64,000 bases of DNA from JABAQJ01 sp046327745 (GTDB lineage: Bacteria; Gemmatimonadota; Gemmatimonadetes; Gemmatimonadales; Gemmatimonadaceae): contig JAXLXV010000028.1 in the NCBI GenBank assembly GCA_046327745.1, forward strand, positions 26,169 through 90,168, written 5' to 3'. The translations under genes were made by a program, and so were the position numbers. The notes under the pieces are model-generated. The model saw only the letters and a list, made by a program, of their open reading frames with translations. It searched no databases and was not told where the DNA came from. Shown here piece after piece: positions 8,598-17,850 of this stretch (its first letter is position 1; each line of letters begins with the position of its first letter).

Positions 8598-9101
8598 TCA
8601 ACCGGCGGTCGGAGACGTTGAAGCTGCCGACGAGGCTTTCACCTTTGGCGCCTTGACGTGCAGCGTGCCGTTGTCGAAATCCGCCGTCATGCGATTGGCA
8701 TCGACCCGTTCGGGAAACGCCAATCGTCGATACACATCGTTCGACCCGAATTCCGACCACACCACGTCACCGTTTTTTCCTGACGCCTTCTGCTCCGTGG
8801 CCGCGTGCACGATCAACTCGGTCGGTGTAGCGGTCACGTCCACGTCCTTCGCCTCGAAGCCGGCGAGCGTGACATCAACCTCAAAGTCCCCGGCGCCTTC
8901 CTTGAGTTCAGCGGCCGGCCACCCGAGCACGTCGCGCTCCGCGGCCAACCAGTCTTCCAGGTCGTGCCCTTCGGTTCGCCCGCGCCGTTCAAACAGGTCA
9001 AAGGCGCGCTGTTGCACCTGCTCCATGCGCCGCGCCAGCTCCTGAAATACGGGGAGCGCCTGTTGCGATTCGAGGTCCTTCCGGATGGGAATGTGCGTCA
9101 T
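8598..9101 (-). CDS. Small heat-shock protein (Hsp20/alpha-crystallin)
   Basis: About 167 residues from ATG 9101, preceded by GAGGAACG eight bases upstream; a longer frame to 9185 has no such site. The N-terminal helical region is ~1-60. The alpha-crystallin domain is ~65-155 and includes FEVDVTLAGFEAKDVDVTATPTELIV, with an aromatic-basic stretch YRRLAFPERVDAN and the final strand GTLHVKAPK. The C-terminal IxI/V tail is not obvious; the tail is Ala/Ser-rich. ATP-independent holdase chaperone of the cytoplasm. No CIRCE or ROSE element was recognised upstream. Confidence 0.9.
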   Translation of the reverse strand: MTHIPIRKDLESQQALPVFQELARRMEQVQQRAFDLFERRGRTEGHDLEDWLAAERDVLGWPAAELKEGAGDFEVDVTLAGFEAKDVDVTATPTELIVHAATEQKASGKNGDVVWSEFGSNDVYRRLAFPERVDANRMTADFDNGTLHVKAPKVKASSAASTSPTAG

Positions 9102-9448
9102 GGTTACGTTCCTCACGTTGACGGCCAGCGAGGCGCGCGTCGCGTCCCGCCCTTTCACCATGAACGACGGCGAGCCGTGCCGCAATCGGCAGCCCGTGAC
9201 CGGCTCGGCTCAATTGCGTATCAGCCGCAACAAGCGTATAGCGCCCCCGACCGCTGCCTCCAGCCTCGCGCGCCGCGCCAGATCTCGCACCTGACTCCCT
9301 GCGTCGCCTCATCCCGCGTTTGCCTCACCGGTCCATGAAGCCCAATGGCACGACGTGATCATCATGTGCGTGGCCTCGACGGGGACGGCCGGTGCACGCG
9401 GTCGGCAGCGGCCCCGACAATGAGCGTCCGGGTGTTGTAGCTTTCATC
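9102..9448. other. Divergent promoter region between hsp20 and the helicase
   Basis: About 350 bases separate two divergent starts. No gene, repeat or RNA was recognised. It must carry both promoters, but I found no convincing -35/-10 pair. A GTG at 9392 is in frame with the helicase and could extend it by 19 residues. Confidence 0.5.
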
Positions 9449-11164
9449 ATGACCCCACACAAAGAACGCACCGCGCCAGACCCCGGCACACCCATGGCGC
9501 CGGGCTTCGCCTCCCTTGGCCTGGACGAACGGATTCTCGCCGCGCTCAGCAGACTCGGCTACGAAGAACCAACGCCCATTCAACGGGCGGCGATCCCCCT
9601 CTTGCTCGCGAACCGCGACATCCTGGCCATGGCCGCGACGGGCACCGGAAAGACGGCGGCCTTCGCCCTCCCGCTCCTGCATCAGCTACAACCGGATGCG
9701 TCGGCGCGGGAACGCACGGCCGCGCTGGTGCTCGTGCCGACTCGGGAGCTCGCCATGCAGGTGGCGGAGGCGGTGCACCGCTACGGCAAGGAACTCGGAG
9801 TGGTTGCCCTGCCCATCTATGGCGGCGCCTCCATGGAGACTCAGATTCGCTCCTTGAAGCGAGGGGTCGATGTAGTCGTGGCCACGCCGGGACGCGCCCT
9901 CGATCACATCCGCCGCAAGACGTTGCACCTGCAAAGCGTCCGCGTCGTGGTGTTGGACGAAGCCGATGAAATGCTCGACATGGGCTTCGCCGACGACCTC
10001 GAGGCAATCCTGGCCGCCGTGCCCACTGAACGTCAGACGGCGCTCTTTTCGGCCACCATTCCTCCGCGCATCGCCACGATCGCCCGCACGCACCTGCGCG
10101 ATCCCAAGACGGTGCGGATCGACCGCGACACGGTGGCCACGGGTGAACGCGCCAAGGTGCGTCAGGTAGCGTACGTCGTGTCGCGTGCCAACAAGATGGC
10201 GGCCCTGGCCCGCATCCTCGACGTTGAGCACCCGACATCGGCCATTGTGTTTTGCCGCACGCGCACGGAGGTCGATGAATTGACGGAAACGCTGAACGCC
10301 CGTGGCTACCGGTCCGAAGCGATTCACGGCGGCCTAACGCAGGAGCAGCGCGATCGCGTGATGAAGAAGTTTCGCGCGCACAAGTCAGACCTGCTGGTCG
10401 CTACGGACGTGGCAGCTCGCGGACTGGACGTGCAGCACGTGTCGCATGTGGTGAATTACGACGTGCCATCGGCGGCCGACGCCTACGTCCATCGAATCGG
10501 GCGCACGGGACGCGCCGGACGGGAAGGTGTGGCTATTACGCTCGCCGAGCCTCGCGAGCACCGCATGCTGCGAAACATCGAGCAGGCCACTCGACAGACC
10601 ATCGAGTACCTACCCGTACCGACGGTTGCCGACCTGCGCGCACGGCGACTCGAGGTCACGCGCGCTGCGCTGCGCGAAACGATCCTTGCCGGCGAGTTAG
10701 ATCGTTACCGGGGAATTGTCGAATCCTTGGCAGAGGAGTTCGACCTGATGGACGTGGCGGCCGCCGCCGTCAAACAGGCGGAGTCGCACGACGGTGCAGG
10801 TGAGGAGGAGGAGATTCCCGCCGTCCTCGATCGCCCGCCGCGCCCTTCAGTAGGCGATGAGCGTTCTCCCGGTCAAAAGGCGCGGACCGGGAAGCGGCGT
10901 GAACGTGCGCTCCGTGGAGGCCCGAGCGGACGGATCTTCGTTGGCGGTGGGCGCAAGCTCAAGATCTCGGCGGGGGACCTCGTCGGAGCGATCGCCAATG
11001 AGGCAGGGCTGTCGGGCAAGGAGATCGGGCCCATTACGATTTTTGACCGACACTCAGTGGTGGAAGTGCCGGCCAGCGCCGTGGACGAAGTGATCGCGGC
11101 GTTAGGCTCAACAACCATCAAGGGCAAGCGGCTACTCGTTCGACGCGATCGCGGTGCCCAGTAG
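9449..11164 (+). CDS. deaD: DEAD-box RNA helicase with DbpA/CsdA-type RNA-binding tail
   Basis: About 571 residues with the full set of helicase motifs in order: Q motif (FASLGLDERILAAL...EPTPIQ), I ATGTGKTA, Ia PTRELA, Ib TPGR, II DEAD, III SAT, IV IVFCRT, V ATDVAARGLD, VI HRIGRTGRAG. After a charged linker (~430-490) comes a DbpA/CsdA RNA-binding domain at the end (RIFVGGGRKLKISAGDLVGAI...GKEIGPITIFD...VKGKRLLV-like). Such helicases unwind rRNA or mRNA in ribosome assembly and cold adaptation. ATG 9449 was preferred over GTG 9392; neither has a Shine-Dalgarno site. The symbol reflects domain order rather than proven orthology. Confidence 0.93.
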   Translation: MTPHKERTAPDPGTPMAPGFASLGLDERILAALSRLGYEEPTPIQRAAIPLLLANRDILAMAATGTGKTAAFALPLLHQLQPDASARERTAALVLVPTRELAMQVAEAVHRYGKELGVVALPIYGGASMETQIRSLKRGVDVVVATPGRALDHIRRKTLHLQSVRVVVLDEADEMLDMGFADDLEAILAAVPTERQTALFSATIPPRIATIARTHLRDPKTVRIDRDTVATGERAKVRQVAYVVSRANKMAALARILDVEHPTSAIVFCRTRTEVDELTETLNARGYRSEAIHGGLTQEQRDRVMKKFRAHKSDLLVATDVAARGLDVQHVSHVVNYDVPSAADAYVHRIGRTGRAGREGVAITLAEPREHRMLRNIEQATRQTIEYLPVPTVADLRARRLEVTRAALRETILAGELDRYRGIVESLAEEFDLMDVAAAAVKQAESHDGAGEEEEIPAVLDRPPRPSVGDERSPGQKARTGKRRERALRGGPSGRIFVGGGRKLKISAGDLVGAIANEAGLSGKEIGPITIFDRHSVVEVPASAVDEVIAALGSTTIKGKRLLVRRDRGAQ

Positions 11165-11176
11165 CGAGCGGCTGCC

Positions 11177-11575
11177 CTAGTCCTTCGCGACGGCCAGAAG
11201 GTTGGCGTCGCGATAGAGCAGCCACCGGCCATCGCGACGTCGAAAGATCGAGAGCGTATTTCCCTTTCTGGTGATCGGTGGGGCGCCGGCCTGCGGCACG
11301 ACCGTCACCGTCAGGCGCGTCCACACGTACGCGTATTCGCCGATAACCGTCAGCTCCACCACTTCGCTGGCACCGTCGATGGACCACGGCTTCTGCTGCG
11401 CCTGCGCGGAGGATGCCGCGGCAAAGGCGGCCTTCCCTCGCATGTCCGGCTGACCGGCAACCAGAAAGACGACGTCATCGTCCATGAGCCCAAGCACGGT
11501 CTCCACATCGCCGCGCCGGGACGCACTCAGCCACGTGGCGATGACGTCCCGGATGGCCACCTCGTCTGCGGACAC
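11177..11575 (-). CDS. SgcJ/EcaC-type DUF4440 (NTF2-fold) protein
   Basis: 132 residues from a GTG start that lies 10 nt after the stop of the M28 peptidase gene, so the two are probably one transcript. The sequence is typical of DUF4440/SnoaL-like proteins: IRDVIATWLSASRRGDVETVLGLMDDDVVFL, and near the end TLSIFRRRDGRWLLYRDANLL. No signal peptide. The enzymatic role of this family is mostly undefined; a function next to the secreted peptidase is not obvious. Confidence 0.85.
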   Translation of the reverse strand: MSADEVAIRDVIATWLSASRRGDVETVLGLMDDDVVFLVAGQPDMRGKAAFAAASSAQAQQKPWSIDGASEVVELTVIGEYAYVWTRLTVTVVPQAGAPPITRKGNTLSIFRRRDGRWLLYRDANLLAVAKD

Positions 11576-11584
11576 CTGACGAGC

Positions 11585-13849
11585 CTACGGAATCGGCTTG
11601 GTATTCGTCGCCTGTTCGAGCAATTGCGCAGCGCGCATGATCAAGTCACTCTCGCGACCTAACGCCGCCGCGAGCTTGCCAATCTGCTCGTCGGCCAGCT
11701 TCCAATCCTTCTGCTCGATTGCCTCACGTACACCGGGCATCGTCTTGACGCCGTAACCCGTATAAAACCCTGGCGCGTACAAGGCGTGCTGGTACCACGG
11801 TCGCTTGGGGAGTCCTCCGGGAACCAGCAGGGCCTGATCCGTCTGCCGCAACAGCGCGTTGACTTGTGCCAACGATGCGGGCGAGGCCGCGCCAGCGGCC
11901 AAAGCACCATAGGCCTTTTCGTATCGCTCCGCGGCACGCGCCAGAGAGTCCGTGGCATTCTGGATCGGCGCAAAGTTCAGGTACGGGGCTGGAGCCTCGC
12001 CCTTCGGCGGCTGCAACGGGTTCCGCGGGTCATTCGTCACGGTGTACGCGCCCTCCGCCAACCGCCGGTTCAGCTCGTCGATTTCCTTCGAGGTGTTCTC
12101 GCGCAGGGTCGTCACTTCCGACAGGTAGCGACGAGTGGTCTCCGAGAGATTTCCAAACTCTGCAGGAAGCAGGTCCGCATTGGCCACCCGCATCATCATG
12201 GTGCCCACCAGCTGGGCCAAGGCCTTCCCGTACACGAACGAGGTATCACTGAACCGCGTGTACCAGGCAAAGCTGTCGTAGATAGAATGGTAGATGCCGC
12301 CGCCATCCTCGCCACCAAAGCCCACGTTCAGCGTTGGGATGCCCGCATGCTGTAGGAAGGGCGTGAAGTCAGATCCGGAGCCTAACGCCTCCAGCCGAAT
12401 ATCCTTCCGCGAGCGAGCCTCCGCATTGCCCCCAAGCACCTGGGCCGCGCGCAAACGCTGGGCAACCGACACGTTGGACTCGGGATCGGTCACCTCATTC
12501 GCTACTTCCGTCACAAAGCGCTCGAGCGCGTGTGAACCGCCGGCGCCGAGCATGCCGCGCCCATTCCCGTCGGTGTTCACGTAGAACACTCCCTTCGTCT
12601 TCAACTCTGGCAGGTGTTCCTCCACCCATTCCGTGGAACCAAGCAGCGAAGGCTCTTCACCATCCCAGGCCGCGTATACGATGGTGCGCTTGGGGCGCCA
12701 GCCTTGCTTCACCAGCTCGCCTAACGCACGCGCCTCTTCCAGTTCGGCGACCAAGCCAGAAATTGGATCCTCGGCGCCATTCACCCAGCCATCATGGTGG
12801 TTGCCGCGCACGACCCATTCATCGGGGTTGGTCGACCCCTTGAGCGTGGCAATGACGTCGTACAACGGCGTCTGCTTCCAATCGAACTCGGCCTTCAGGT
12901 GCACCATCGCCGAGGGTCCCAGTCGATAAGTGATCGGTAGTCCGCCGCGCCACGACGACGGCGCGACGGGCCCGGACAGGGCGGCCAGCAGCGGCTGTGC
13001 GTCCGCGTAAGAAATCGGCAGCACCGGAATCTTCATGATGGTAACGGCGTCTTTGCGATCCAACCGTGTTGCACCTGCCGAGGCGCCGACGCCGGGCGTC
13101 AATGGATCCCCGGGATATGTCGGCATGTCCATGACGCTGCCCCGCTGCACGCCGTCGCGCGGGCGATACGGCCCCTTCGGGTACGTGTCGCCCTCGGAGT
13201 ACCCGTCGTCACCCGGATCGGAGTAAATCAGCGCGCCAACCGCGCCATGCTCATAGGCGACCTTCGGCTTAATGCCGCGCCACGAACCGCCGTAGCGCGC
13301 GATCACGATCGCACCCTTCACCGAAATACCGCGCCGTTCGAGCTGGTCGTAGTCCGCCGGAACGCCGTAGTTCACATACACGAGCGGTGCCGTGACGTCG
13401 CCGTCGCCGGAATACGCGTTGTACGTCGGCAGCTGTTCGGCGCGTTGATTCGTGGTCGGGTCTTCCTTGAGGATTGGCTCTTCCAGCTTGGCGATGAACT
13501 TGGTCGGCGCCAACAATTCGAGGGCCCGCGCGCGCGGCGTGGGGAACAGCACGTCGAAGCGCTCAATACGCGCGTCCCATCCGTACGACGCAAATTGGTC
13601 GCGCAGCCACTCGGCATTGTCCTTTCCGTACACAGATCCGAGGTGATGGGGGCGCGCCGACAGGCGTCGCATGGCTTCGCGCATGCGGCCAGGCTCCGGA
13701 ATGATGCGGAACTTCCCTTCCCATTCGCGCTGCACCTTGGCCGATGCGGCGGTGAATCCGCGGATCGGCGGATCTTCATAGAGCGAAGCCGCAGGCAGCA
13801 AAACCAGCAGCGCGGCCGGCAGGGCGATGGTCGTGAGGAGTCGGGACAT
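11585..13849 (-). CDS. Secreted M28 metallopeptidase of the glutamate carboxypeptidase II type
   Basis: About 754 residues from ATG 13849, which starts a signal peptide (MSRLLTTIALPAALLVLLPA). Three-part GCPII layout: protease-associated insertion (~150-275), M28 zinc peptidase core, and a C-terminal transferrin-receptor-like dimerisation domain (~610-740). Zinc and catalytic residues align with human GCPII: His351 (RGNHHDGW), bridging Asp361 (EDPISG), Glu398/Glu399 (DGEEPSLLGSTEW), Asp427 (VNTDGNG) and His in YHSIYDSF. It should remove C-terminal residues, often glutamate, from peptides outside the cytoplasm. Followed closely by the DUF4440 gene. A longer frame to 13900 would mask the signal peptide. 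Confidence 0.92.
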   Translation of the reverse strand: MSRLLTTIALPAALLVLLPAASLYEDPPIRGFTAASAKVQREWEGKFRIIPEPGRMREAMRRLSARPHHLGSVYGKDNAEWLRDQFASYGWDARIERFDVLFPTPRARALELLAPTKFIAKLEEPILKEDPTTNQRAEQLPTYNAYSGDGDVTAPLVYVNYGVPADYDQLERRGISVKGAIVIARYGGSWRGIKPKVAYEHGAVGALIYSDPGDDGYSEGDTYPKGPYRPRDGVQRGSVMDMPTYPGDPLTPGVGASAGATRLDRKDAVTIMKIPVLPISYADAQPLLAALSGPVAPSSWRGGLPITYRLGPSAMVHLKAEFDWKQTPLYDVIATLKGSTNPDEWVVRGNHHDGWVNGAEDPISGLVAELEEARALGELVKQGWRPKRTIVYAAWDGEEPSLLGSTEWVEEHLPELKTKGVFYVNTDGNGRGMLGAGGSHALERFVTEVANEVTDPESNVSVAQRLRAAQVLGGNAEARSRKDIRLEALGSGSDFTPFLQHAGIPTLNVGFGGEDGGGIYHSIYDSFAWYTRFSDTSFVYGKALAQLVGTMMMRVANADLLPAEFGNLSETTRRYLSEVTTLRENTSKEIDELNRRLAEGAYTVTNDPRNPLQPPKGEAPAPYLNFAPIQNATDSLARAAERYEKAYGALAAGAASPASLAQVNALLRQTDQALLVPGGLPKRPWYQHALYAPGFYTGYGVKTMPGVREAIEQKDWKLADEQIGKLAAALGRESDLIMRAAQLLEQATNTKPIP

Positions 13850-14007
13850 GTTTGATGGCCGAAGGCGAAAAGAGTCGCGCGAGCGTCGTCGGACGGGCAC
13901 CCAACACAGGCGCCATCTCTCAACGACCGACAGAAATTACTCTTGCGCGCGGCCTCTCGTCAGGAGCGCAACTCTCAGCAAGCAGTGAGCGACTGATCCC
14001 GTGTCGC

Positions 14008-16713
14008 TCACGCACTCCGGAGCGTGTCGACGGGATCGACACGCGTGGCGCGACGGGTCGGCCCAAGGGCGGCCAGAACGCCGAGCGTGATAAGGACCAC
14101 CGTCACCAGGGATAGGACGAGCGGATCTGTCGGGCTCACGCCGAACAACAGCGACCGCAACACGCGCGTGGCACCGAGCGCACCGGCCAATCCAATGGCG
14201 ACTCCCGCCATCACGTACGTCAGAGACTGACGTACGACCAGCTGCGCCACGTCACGACGGCTCGCGCCGAGCGCCATGCGAATTCCGATCTCGTGTCCCC
14301 GCTGTCCGACCACATAGGAGATGACGCCATACAATCCAACAGCGCTCAAAATCAGGGCCATCGTCGCGGCCACCGCCAGCAGCAACAGTGTGAAGGTGCG
14401 TTTGGCCATGGACTGGTCGACCACATGCGTCATGGACGCGACGTTAGCCACTGGCACGGAGGGATCGATATCGCTCAGTATCCGTTGCACCGCGGATACC
14501 AACTCGGCGGCGGACAACGTCGGCGCGCGAATGGTCAGGTACATGTAGGTCGGCGTCGCCTCGATGGGAGCCCCAGGGATGGACTCCATCGGGAAATACA
14601 CCCCCTGCATCGGCGGTTCATCGAGTCCGGCGTCGTGGACGTCCGCGGACACCCCCACCACCGTGTACCACGCGGGACCACTCGCGCAACATCGGATGTG
14701 GCGACCTAACGGATCTTCACCAGGCCACAGGACGTTGGCTAGCGCCTGCGTCACGACTACCGCGCCCGACCGCTGTTGCACGTCGGCCCATGTGGGTATT
14801 CGGCCCCGCACTGGCGTCCGCATGGTTTCGAAGTAGCCCGGGGCATTCTGGAGATTCGTCACGCAAGTTTCGGAGCGGCCGGTGCTACTGGGCTGATCGG
14901 TTAGAACGCCGGAGCATCCTTCATGACCGATCAGAGGAATGCGCGAGGAAAATCCCACGGCCTTCACCCCGGGGACCGCCAACACTCGTTGCTGTAGCTC
15001 CTGATAGAATGCCGTGGTGCGTTCCTCACGGTCGTAGCGCGCTTCGGGGAGAGCCAGTGACATGGTACTCACGCCTTCGGCGTCAAAGCCCATGTTGACG
15101 GCACTCAGCTTTTGAAATGACCGGAACATGAGCGCGGCCCCCGTCAGCAGCACCAGTGCCAACGCAACCTGGCTGGCGACCAACGCGCCGCGAAGCGCCG
15201 TGCGCGGACGGGACGAAGTCAGGCCGCGTCCGCCGTCGCGGAGGGCGGAAAGATCACGCCTCGCGTACCCCAGGGTGACCGCGCCTAACAATAGTCCGAT
15301 GCCTAGCGCGGTGCCGACGATGAGCACGGCACCCAACATTCCAAAATGCAATTCCGTCAAACGGGGCAGTCCTGACGGGGCCAGCGCGACGATCAGGCGC
15401 AACGCTCCCCACGACAAGGCTATCGCCCCCAGACCGGCCACAACGGCCACCACCAGCCCTTCGCTCAGGTGGTGCATCAACAGCTGCAACCTACTGGCTC
15501 CGAGCGCGGTGCGTACCGCCACCTCGCGCCGTCGTGTGTCAGCCCGAACCATGAAAAGATTGATGACGTTCGCGGCGGCAATCAGGAGCACCAGCGCCAC
15601 CGCCCCGAGCAACGTCCAGAGCGCTCGCGTCACCGTCGCGCCCACCACCTCATCCCGCAGCGAAATGACCGCCGTGGAAAAGCCGTTCTCTCGAATCCAG
15701 TTGTGGGGATAGGCCGAGGGAAAGACCTCTTCCATGCGGCGTACCAGTGGAACCAGCTCCCGCTCCAAGTCGGCGGCAGTAAATCCTGGCCGCAACAGGG
15801 CGACGCCAGCACGCACGTGATTGTTCATCGCCGGCATCGCCGGATCGACGTAGTCAGGAATCCAGACGTCGACACGTTGGTCAGGAAGACTCGCCCCCTT
15901 GGCCGCGATCCCAACGACCTGCATCGGAAATCCATTCAGTTCTATCGACTGACCAACGATGGCCGGGTCGCTGCCGAATCGGCGCTGCCAGTACTCGTAC
16001 CCCAGCACCAACACTGTCGGATTGCGTACCAGGTTGTCTTCCGGCGTCAACAGGCGCCCGACGTGCGGCTGAATACCGAGCACGTGAAAGATGTTCGCGC
16101 TGACGTTCGCGAGATGCACCCGTTCCGCGGGTTGCCCATCACGGCCATGCGTGACGGTCCCCTGCTGATACGAGCGATAGAGTGCCAGGTCCTCCAGCGT
16201 ATGGGCATTGGCCTTGTAGTAGAACATCTGGTGCCGAGCCAGCCCCCAGACGTCCTTGAGCATTGGCATGGGTGACGAGAGCGAGACCAGGCGATCACCA
16301 TTCGGAAATGGCAAGGGACGCAAGACCACGGCATCGAGGAGCGAGAACACCGTGGCGGTCGCCGCCAGCCCCAACATCAGCGCTATCACCGCCGGAACGC
16401 TGAAGCCCGGCGATCGAACCAACCGTCGCACTGCCTGGGACACTTCCTGCAGCAGGACCATGAGGCGCTCCAGACGCGAGTGACGGTTCAGTAGGCGTTG
16501 GTCGATTTGCCGAAGGTCGTGGCGCACGGCGCTGACATCGCCGAACTCTGCCTCGGCTTGCTGCCTGGCCTCACGCAGCGACATGCCGCGTGCAGTGAGC
16601 TCCTCAATGCGCTCCGCAAAATGGAAACGCAGCTCGTCCTCGATATCTCCGGCCACGTCTGGGCGAAGAAAGCGCCGGTACCGACGCCACAAGGGTTCCG
16701 GCCGAGAGCCCAT
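14008..16713 (-). CDS. ADOP-type ABC permease with N-terminal prefix domain (MacB/FtsX)
   Basis: 901 residues. Residues ~1-75 are the soluble permease-prefix domain (DIEDELRFHFAERIEELTARGMSLREARQQAEAEFGD). Two MacB-like units follow, each with a periplasmic MacB-PCD region and an FtsX domain; the second FtsX is near residues 780-895 (VGQRGHEIGIRMALGASRRDVAQLVVRQSL). This is the acidobacterial duplicated orphan permease architecture. No ATPase gene is adjacent, as usual. The start lies 3 nt after the PadR stop codon, so the two are one operon. Likely role: export or envelope stress linked to the PadR ligand (inference). Confidence 0.9.
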   Translation of the reverse strand: MGSRPEPLWRRYRRFLRPDVAGDIEDELRFHFAERIEELTARGMSLREARQQAEAEFGDVSAVRHDLRQIDQRLLNRHSRLERLMVLLQEVSQAVRRLVRSPGFSVPAVIALMLGLAATATVFSLLDAVVLRPLPFPNGDRLVSLSSPMPMLKDVWGLARHQMFYYKANAHTLEDLALYRSYQQGTVTHGRDGQPAERVHLANVSANIFHVLGIQPHVGRLLTPEDNLVRNPTVLVLGYEYWQRRFGSDPAIVGQSIELNGFPMQVVGIAAKGASLPDQRVDVWIPDYVDPAMPAMNNHVRAGVALLRPGFTAADLERELVPLVRRMEEVFPSAYPHNWIRENGFSTAVISLRDEVVGATVTRALWTLLGAVALVLLIAAANVINLFMVRADTRRREVAVRTALGASRLQLLMHHLSEGLVVAVVAGLGAIALSWGALRLIVALAPSGLPRLTELHFGMLGAVLIVGTALGIGLLLGAVTLGYARRDLSALRDGGRGLTSSRPRTALRGALVASQVALALVLLTGAALMFRSFQKLSAVNMGFDAEGVSTMSLALPEARYDREERTTAFYQELQQRVLAVPGVKAVGFSSRIPLIGHEGCSGVLTDQPSSTGRSETCVTNLQNAPGYFETMRTPVRGRIPTWADVQQRSGAVVVTQALANVLWPGEDPLGRHIRCCASGPAWYTVVGVSADVHDAGLDEPPMQGVYFPMESIPGAPIEATPTYMYLTIRAPTLSAAELVSAVQRILSDIDPSVPVANVASMTHVVDQSMAKRTFTLLLLAVAATMALILSAVGLYGVISYVVGQRGHEIGIRMALGASRRDVAQLVVRQSLTYVMAGVAIGLAGALGATRVLRSLLFGVSPTDPLVLSLVTVVLITLGVLAALGPTRRATRVDPVDTLRSA

Positions 16714-16716
16714 CAG

Positions 16717-17061
16717 CTACACCAGTTCCGGTCGGGCCACCATGACCTTGGCAACGGCCGCCACATACCGGTCCCATGTCGCCGTTTCCGATCGCAGGGC
16801 GCGGCGCCCACCGGCCGTCAGCTCGTAAAACTTCGCGCGCTTTCCCTTCTCCGAGGTGCCCCACTCGGATGACACCCATCCTCGCTCCTCCATGCGATGG
16901 AGCGACGTATACAGCGCGCCGTCGAGAATCCGAAAGGTCCCATCTGAGCCCTCACGAAGGAATCTCGCGATGGCATAGCCGTGCATGGCGCCAAAGGACA
17001 ATGCACGAAGCACGAGCACATCCAGTGTGCCCTGCAGAAGGTCAAGGGCGTTGTCGGTCAT
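16717..17061 (-). CDS. PadR-family transcriptional regulator
   Basis: 114 residues, the size of the short PadR-s2 class. The winged-helix core is clear: LLQGTLDVLVLRALSFGAMHGYAIARFL, then ILDGALYTSLHRMEERGWVSSEW and the wing KGKRAKFYELTAGGRRAL. C-terminal dimerisation helix ~85-110. PadR next to ADOP permeases is a recurring pair in Acidobacteria. Here it is first in the operon and has a large inverted repeat over its own promoter, so it very likely represses itself and the permease. The -10 hexamer ends six bases before the ATG, so the message may be leaderless. Confidence 0.93.
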   Translation of the reverse strand: MTDNALDLLQGTLDVLVLRALSFGAMHGYAIARFLREGSDGTFRILDGALYTSLHRMEERGWVSSEWGTSEKGKRAKFYELTAGGRRALRSETATWDRYVAAVAKVMVARPELV

Positions 17062-17066
17062 GCTCC

Positions 17067-17095
17067 ATCATACCCTCAACAGTTGATTGAATCAA
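17067..17095 (-). promoter_or_regulatory. Promoter of the padR-permease operon
   Basis: On the minus strand, -35 TTGATT (17095-17090), 17-bp spacer, -10 TATGAT (17072-17067). The start codon at 17061 is only five bases past the -10, so transcription would begin at or beside the ATG. Confidence 0.75.
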
Positions 17096-17105
17096 GTGTT
17101 GAGGG
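17073..17105. promoter_or_regulatory. 33-bp PadR operator (inverted repeat)
   Basis: Nested half-sites CCCTCAACA-N-TTGATT and AATCAA-N-TGTTGAGGG flank a central base; every base pairs symmetrically except the two N positions and the centre. It covers the spacer and the -35 of the promoter, as expected for PadR autorepression. Confidence 0.85.
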
Positions 17106-17134
17106 AATCGTAGCACGCAGCAACCCCTTCCTTC

Positions 17135-17707
17135 CTAACCGGCCCCGACCCACTCGCGACGCAAGAGTGAATAGATGAGGGAGTCGATGAACCGGTCGTC
17201 GGCCAGGAAGTTCTCGCGCAGGTGCCCTTCCAGCTTGAACCCCAAGCGCTCCAGCATGCGCGTGGAGGCCTCGTTCCCGGGCGTCACGCCCGCCTCGATA
17301 CTGTGCAAGTTCATCGCATCAAAACCATAGTCGAGCATGGCGCGAATCGCTTCGCTGACCAAGCCCTGCCCCCAATGCTCCCGAGCGATGATGTAACTGA
17401 TCTCCCCACGCCGGTGCATCTTGCGCCATTCACTGAACGCGCATTTCCCGATGACCGTGTCATCGCCGCGGAGGGTGATGCCCCAATGAATGCCGCTTTC
17501 CAATTCGCGCGACATTGCCACGCGGCGGATCAGCGCGCGCGCCTGTTCGATCGACGTGTACGGACGACTGCTCCAGTAGCGCATGGTCTCCTCATCGCTG
17601 AAAATGCGCAGCAGTGCCGGCGCGTCACTCATGACGAGTTCGCGCAGTACCAGACGTTCGGTTTCTAGCCGAGGAAACGTCGCCCACAACAAGGGGGTGG
17701 TGCTCAT
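17135..17707 (-). CDS. GNAT N-acetyltransferase, RimJ/RimL-like
   Basis: About 190 residues. Typical RimJ/RimL-type GNAT sequence: LETERLVLRELVMSDAPALLRIFSDEETMRYW, motif A around EHWGQGLVSEAIRAMLDYGF (acetyl-CoA pyrophosphate loop, Q/R-x-x-G-x variant GQGLVSE), and motif B NEASTRMLERLGFKLEGHLREN. It should acetylate ribosomal protein N-termini, a metabolite or an antibiotic; the substrate cannot be read. ATG 17707 is the start giving the standard N-terminus. It lies downstream of the padR region on the same strand as its neighbours but is probably independent. Confidence 0.88.
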   Translation of the reverse strand: MSTTPLLWATFPRLETERLVLRELVMSDAPALLRIFSDEETMRYWSSRPYTSIEQARALIRRVAMSRELESGIHWGITLRGDDTVIGKCAFSEWRKMHRRGEISYIIAREHWGQGLVSEAIRAMLDYGFDAMNLHSIEAGVTPGNEASTRMLERLGFKLEGHLRENFLADDRFIDSLIYSLLRREWVGAG

Positions 17708-17850
17708 GCCGGTGAAAGTAGTGGAAGAGGCGCCGCCGCGAGAGCGAATACCCGATTTGCTCGTCGCGGCGTGTCGCAGCCACCACAACCTCCGTCCCGG
17801 CCAACCCGTCCCTTAAGCAACGTTCCGCTGGCGACGGGCGTCCCGCAGTG

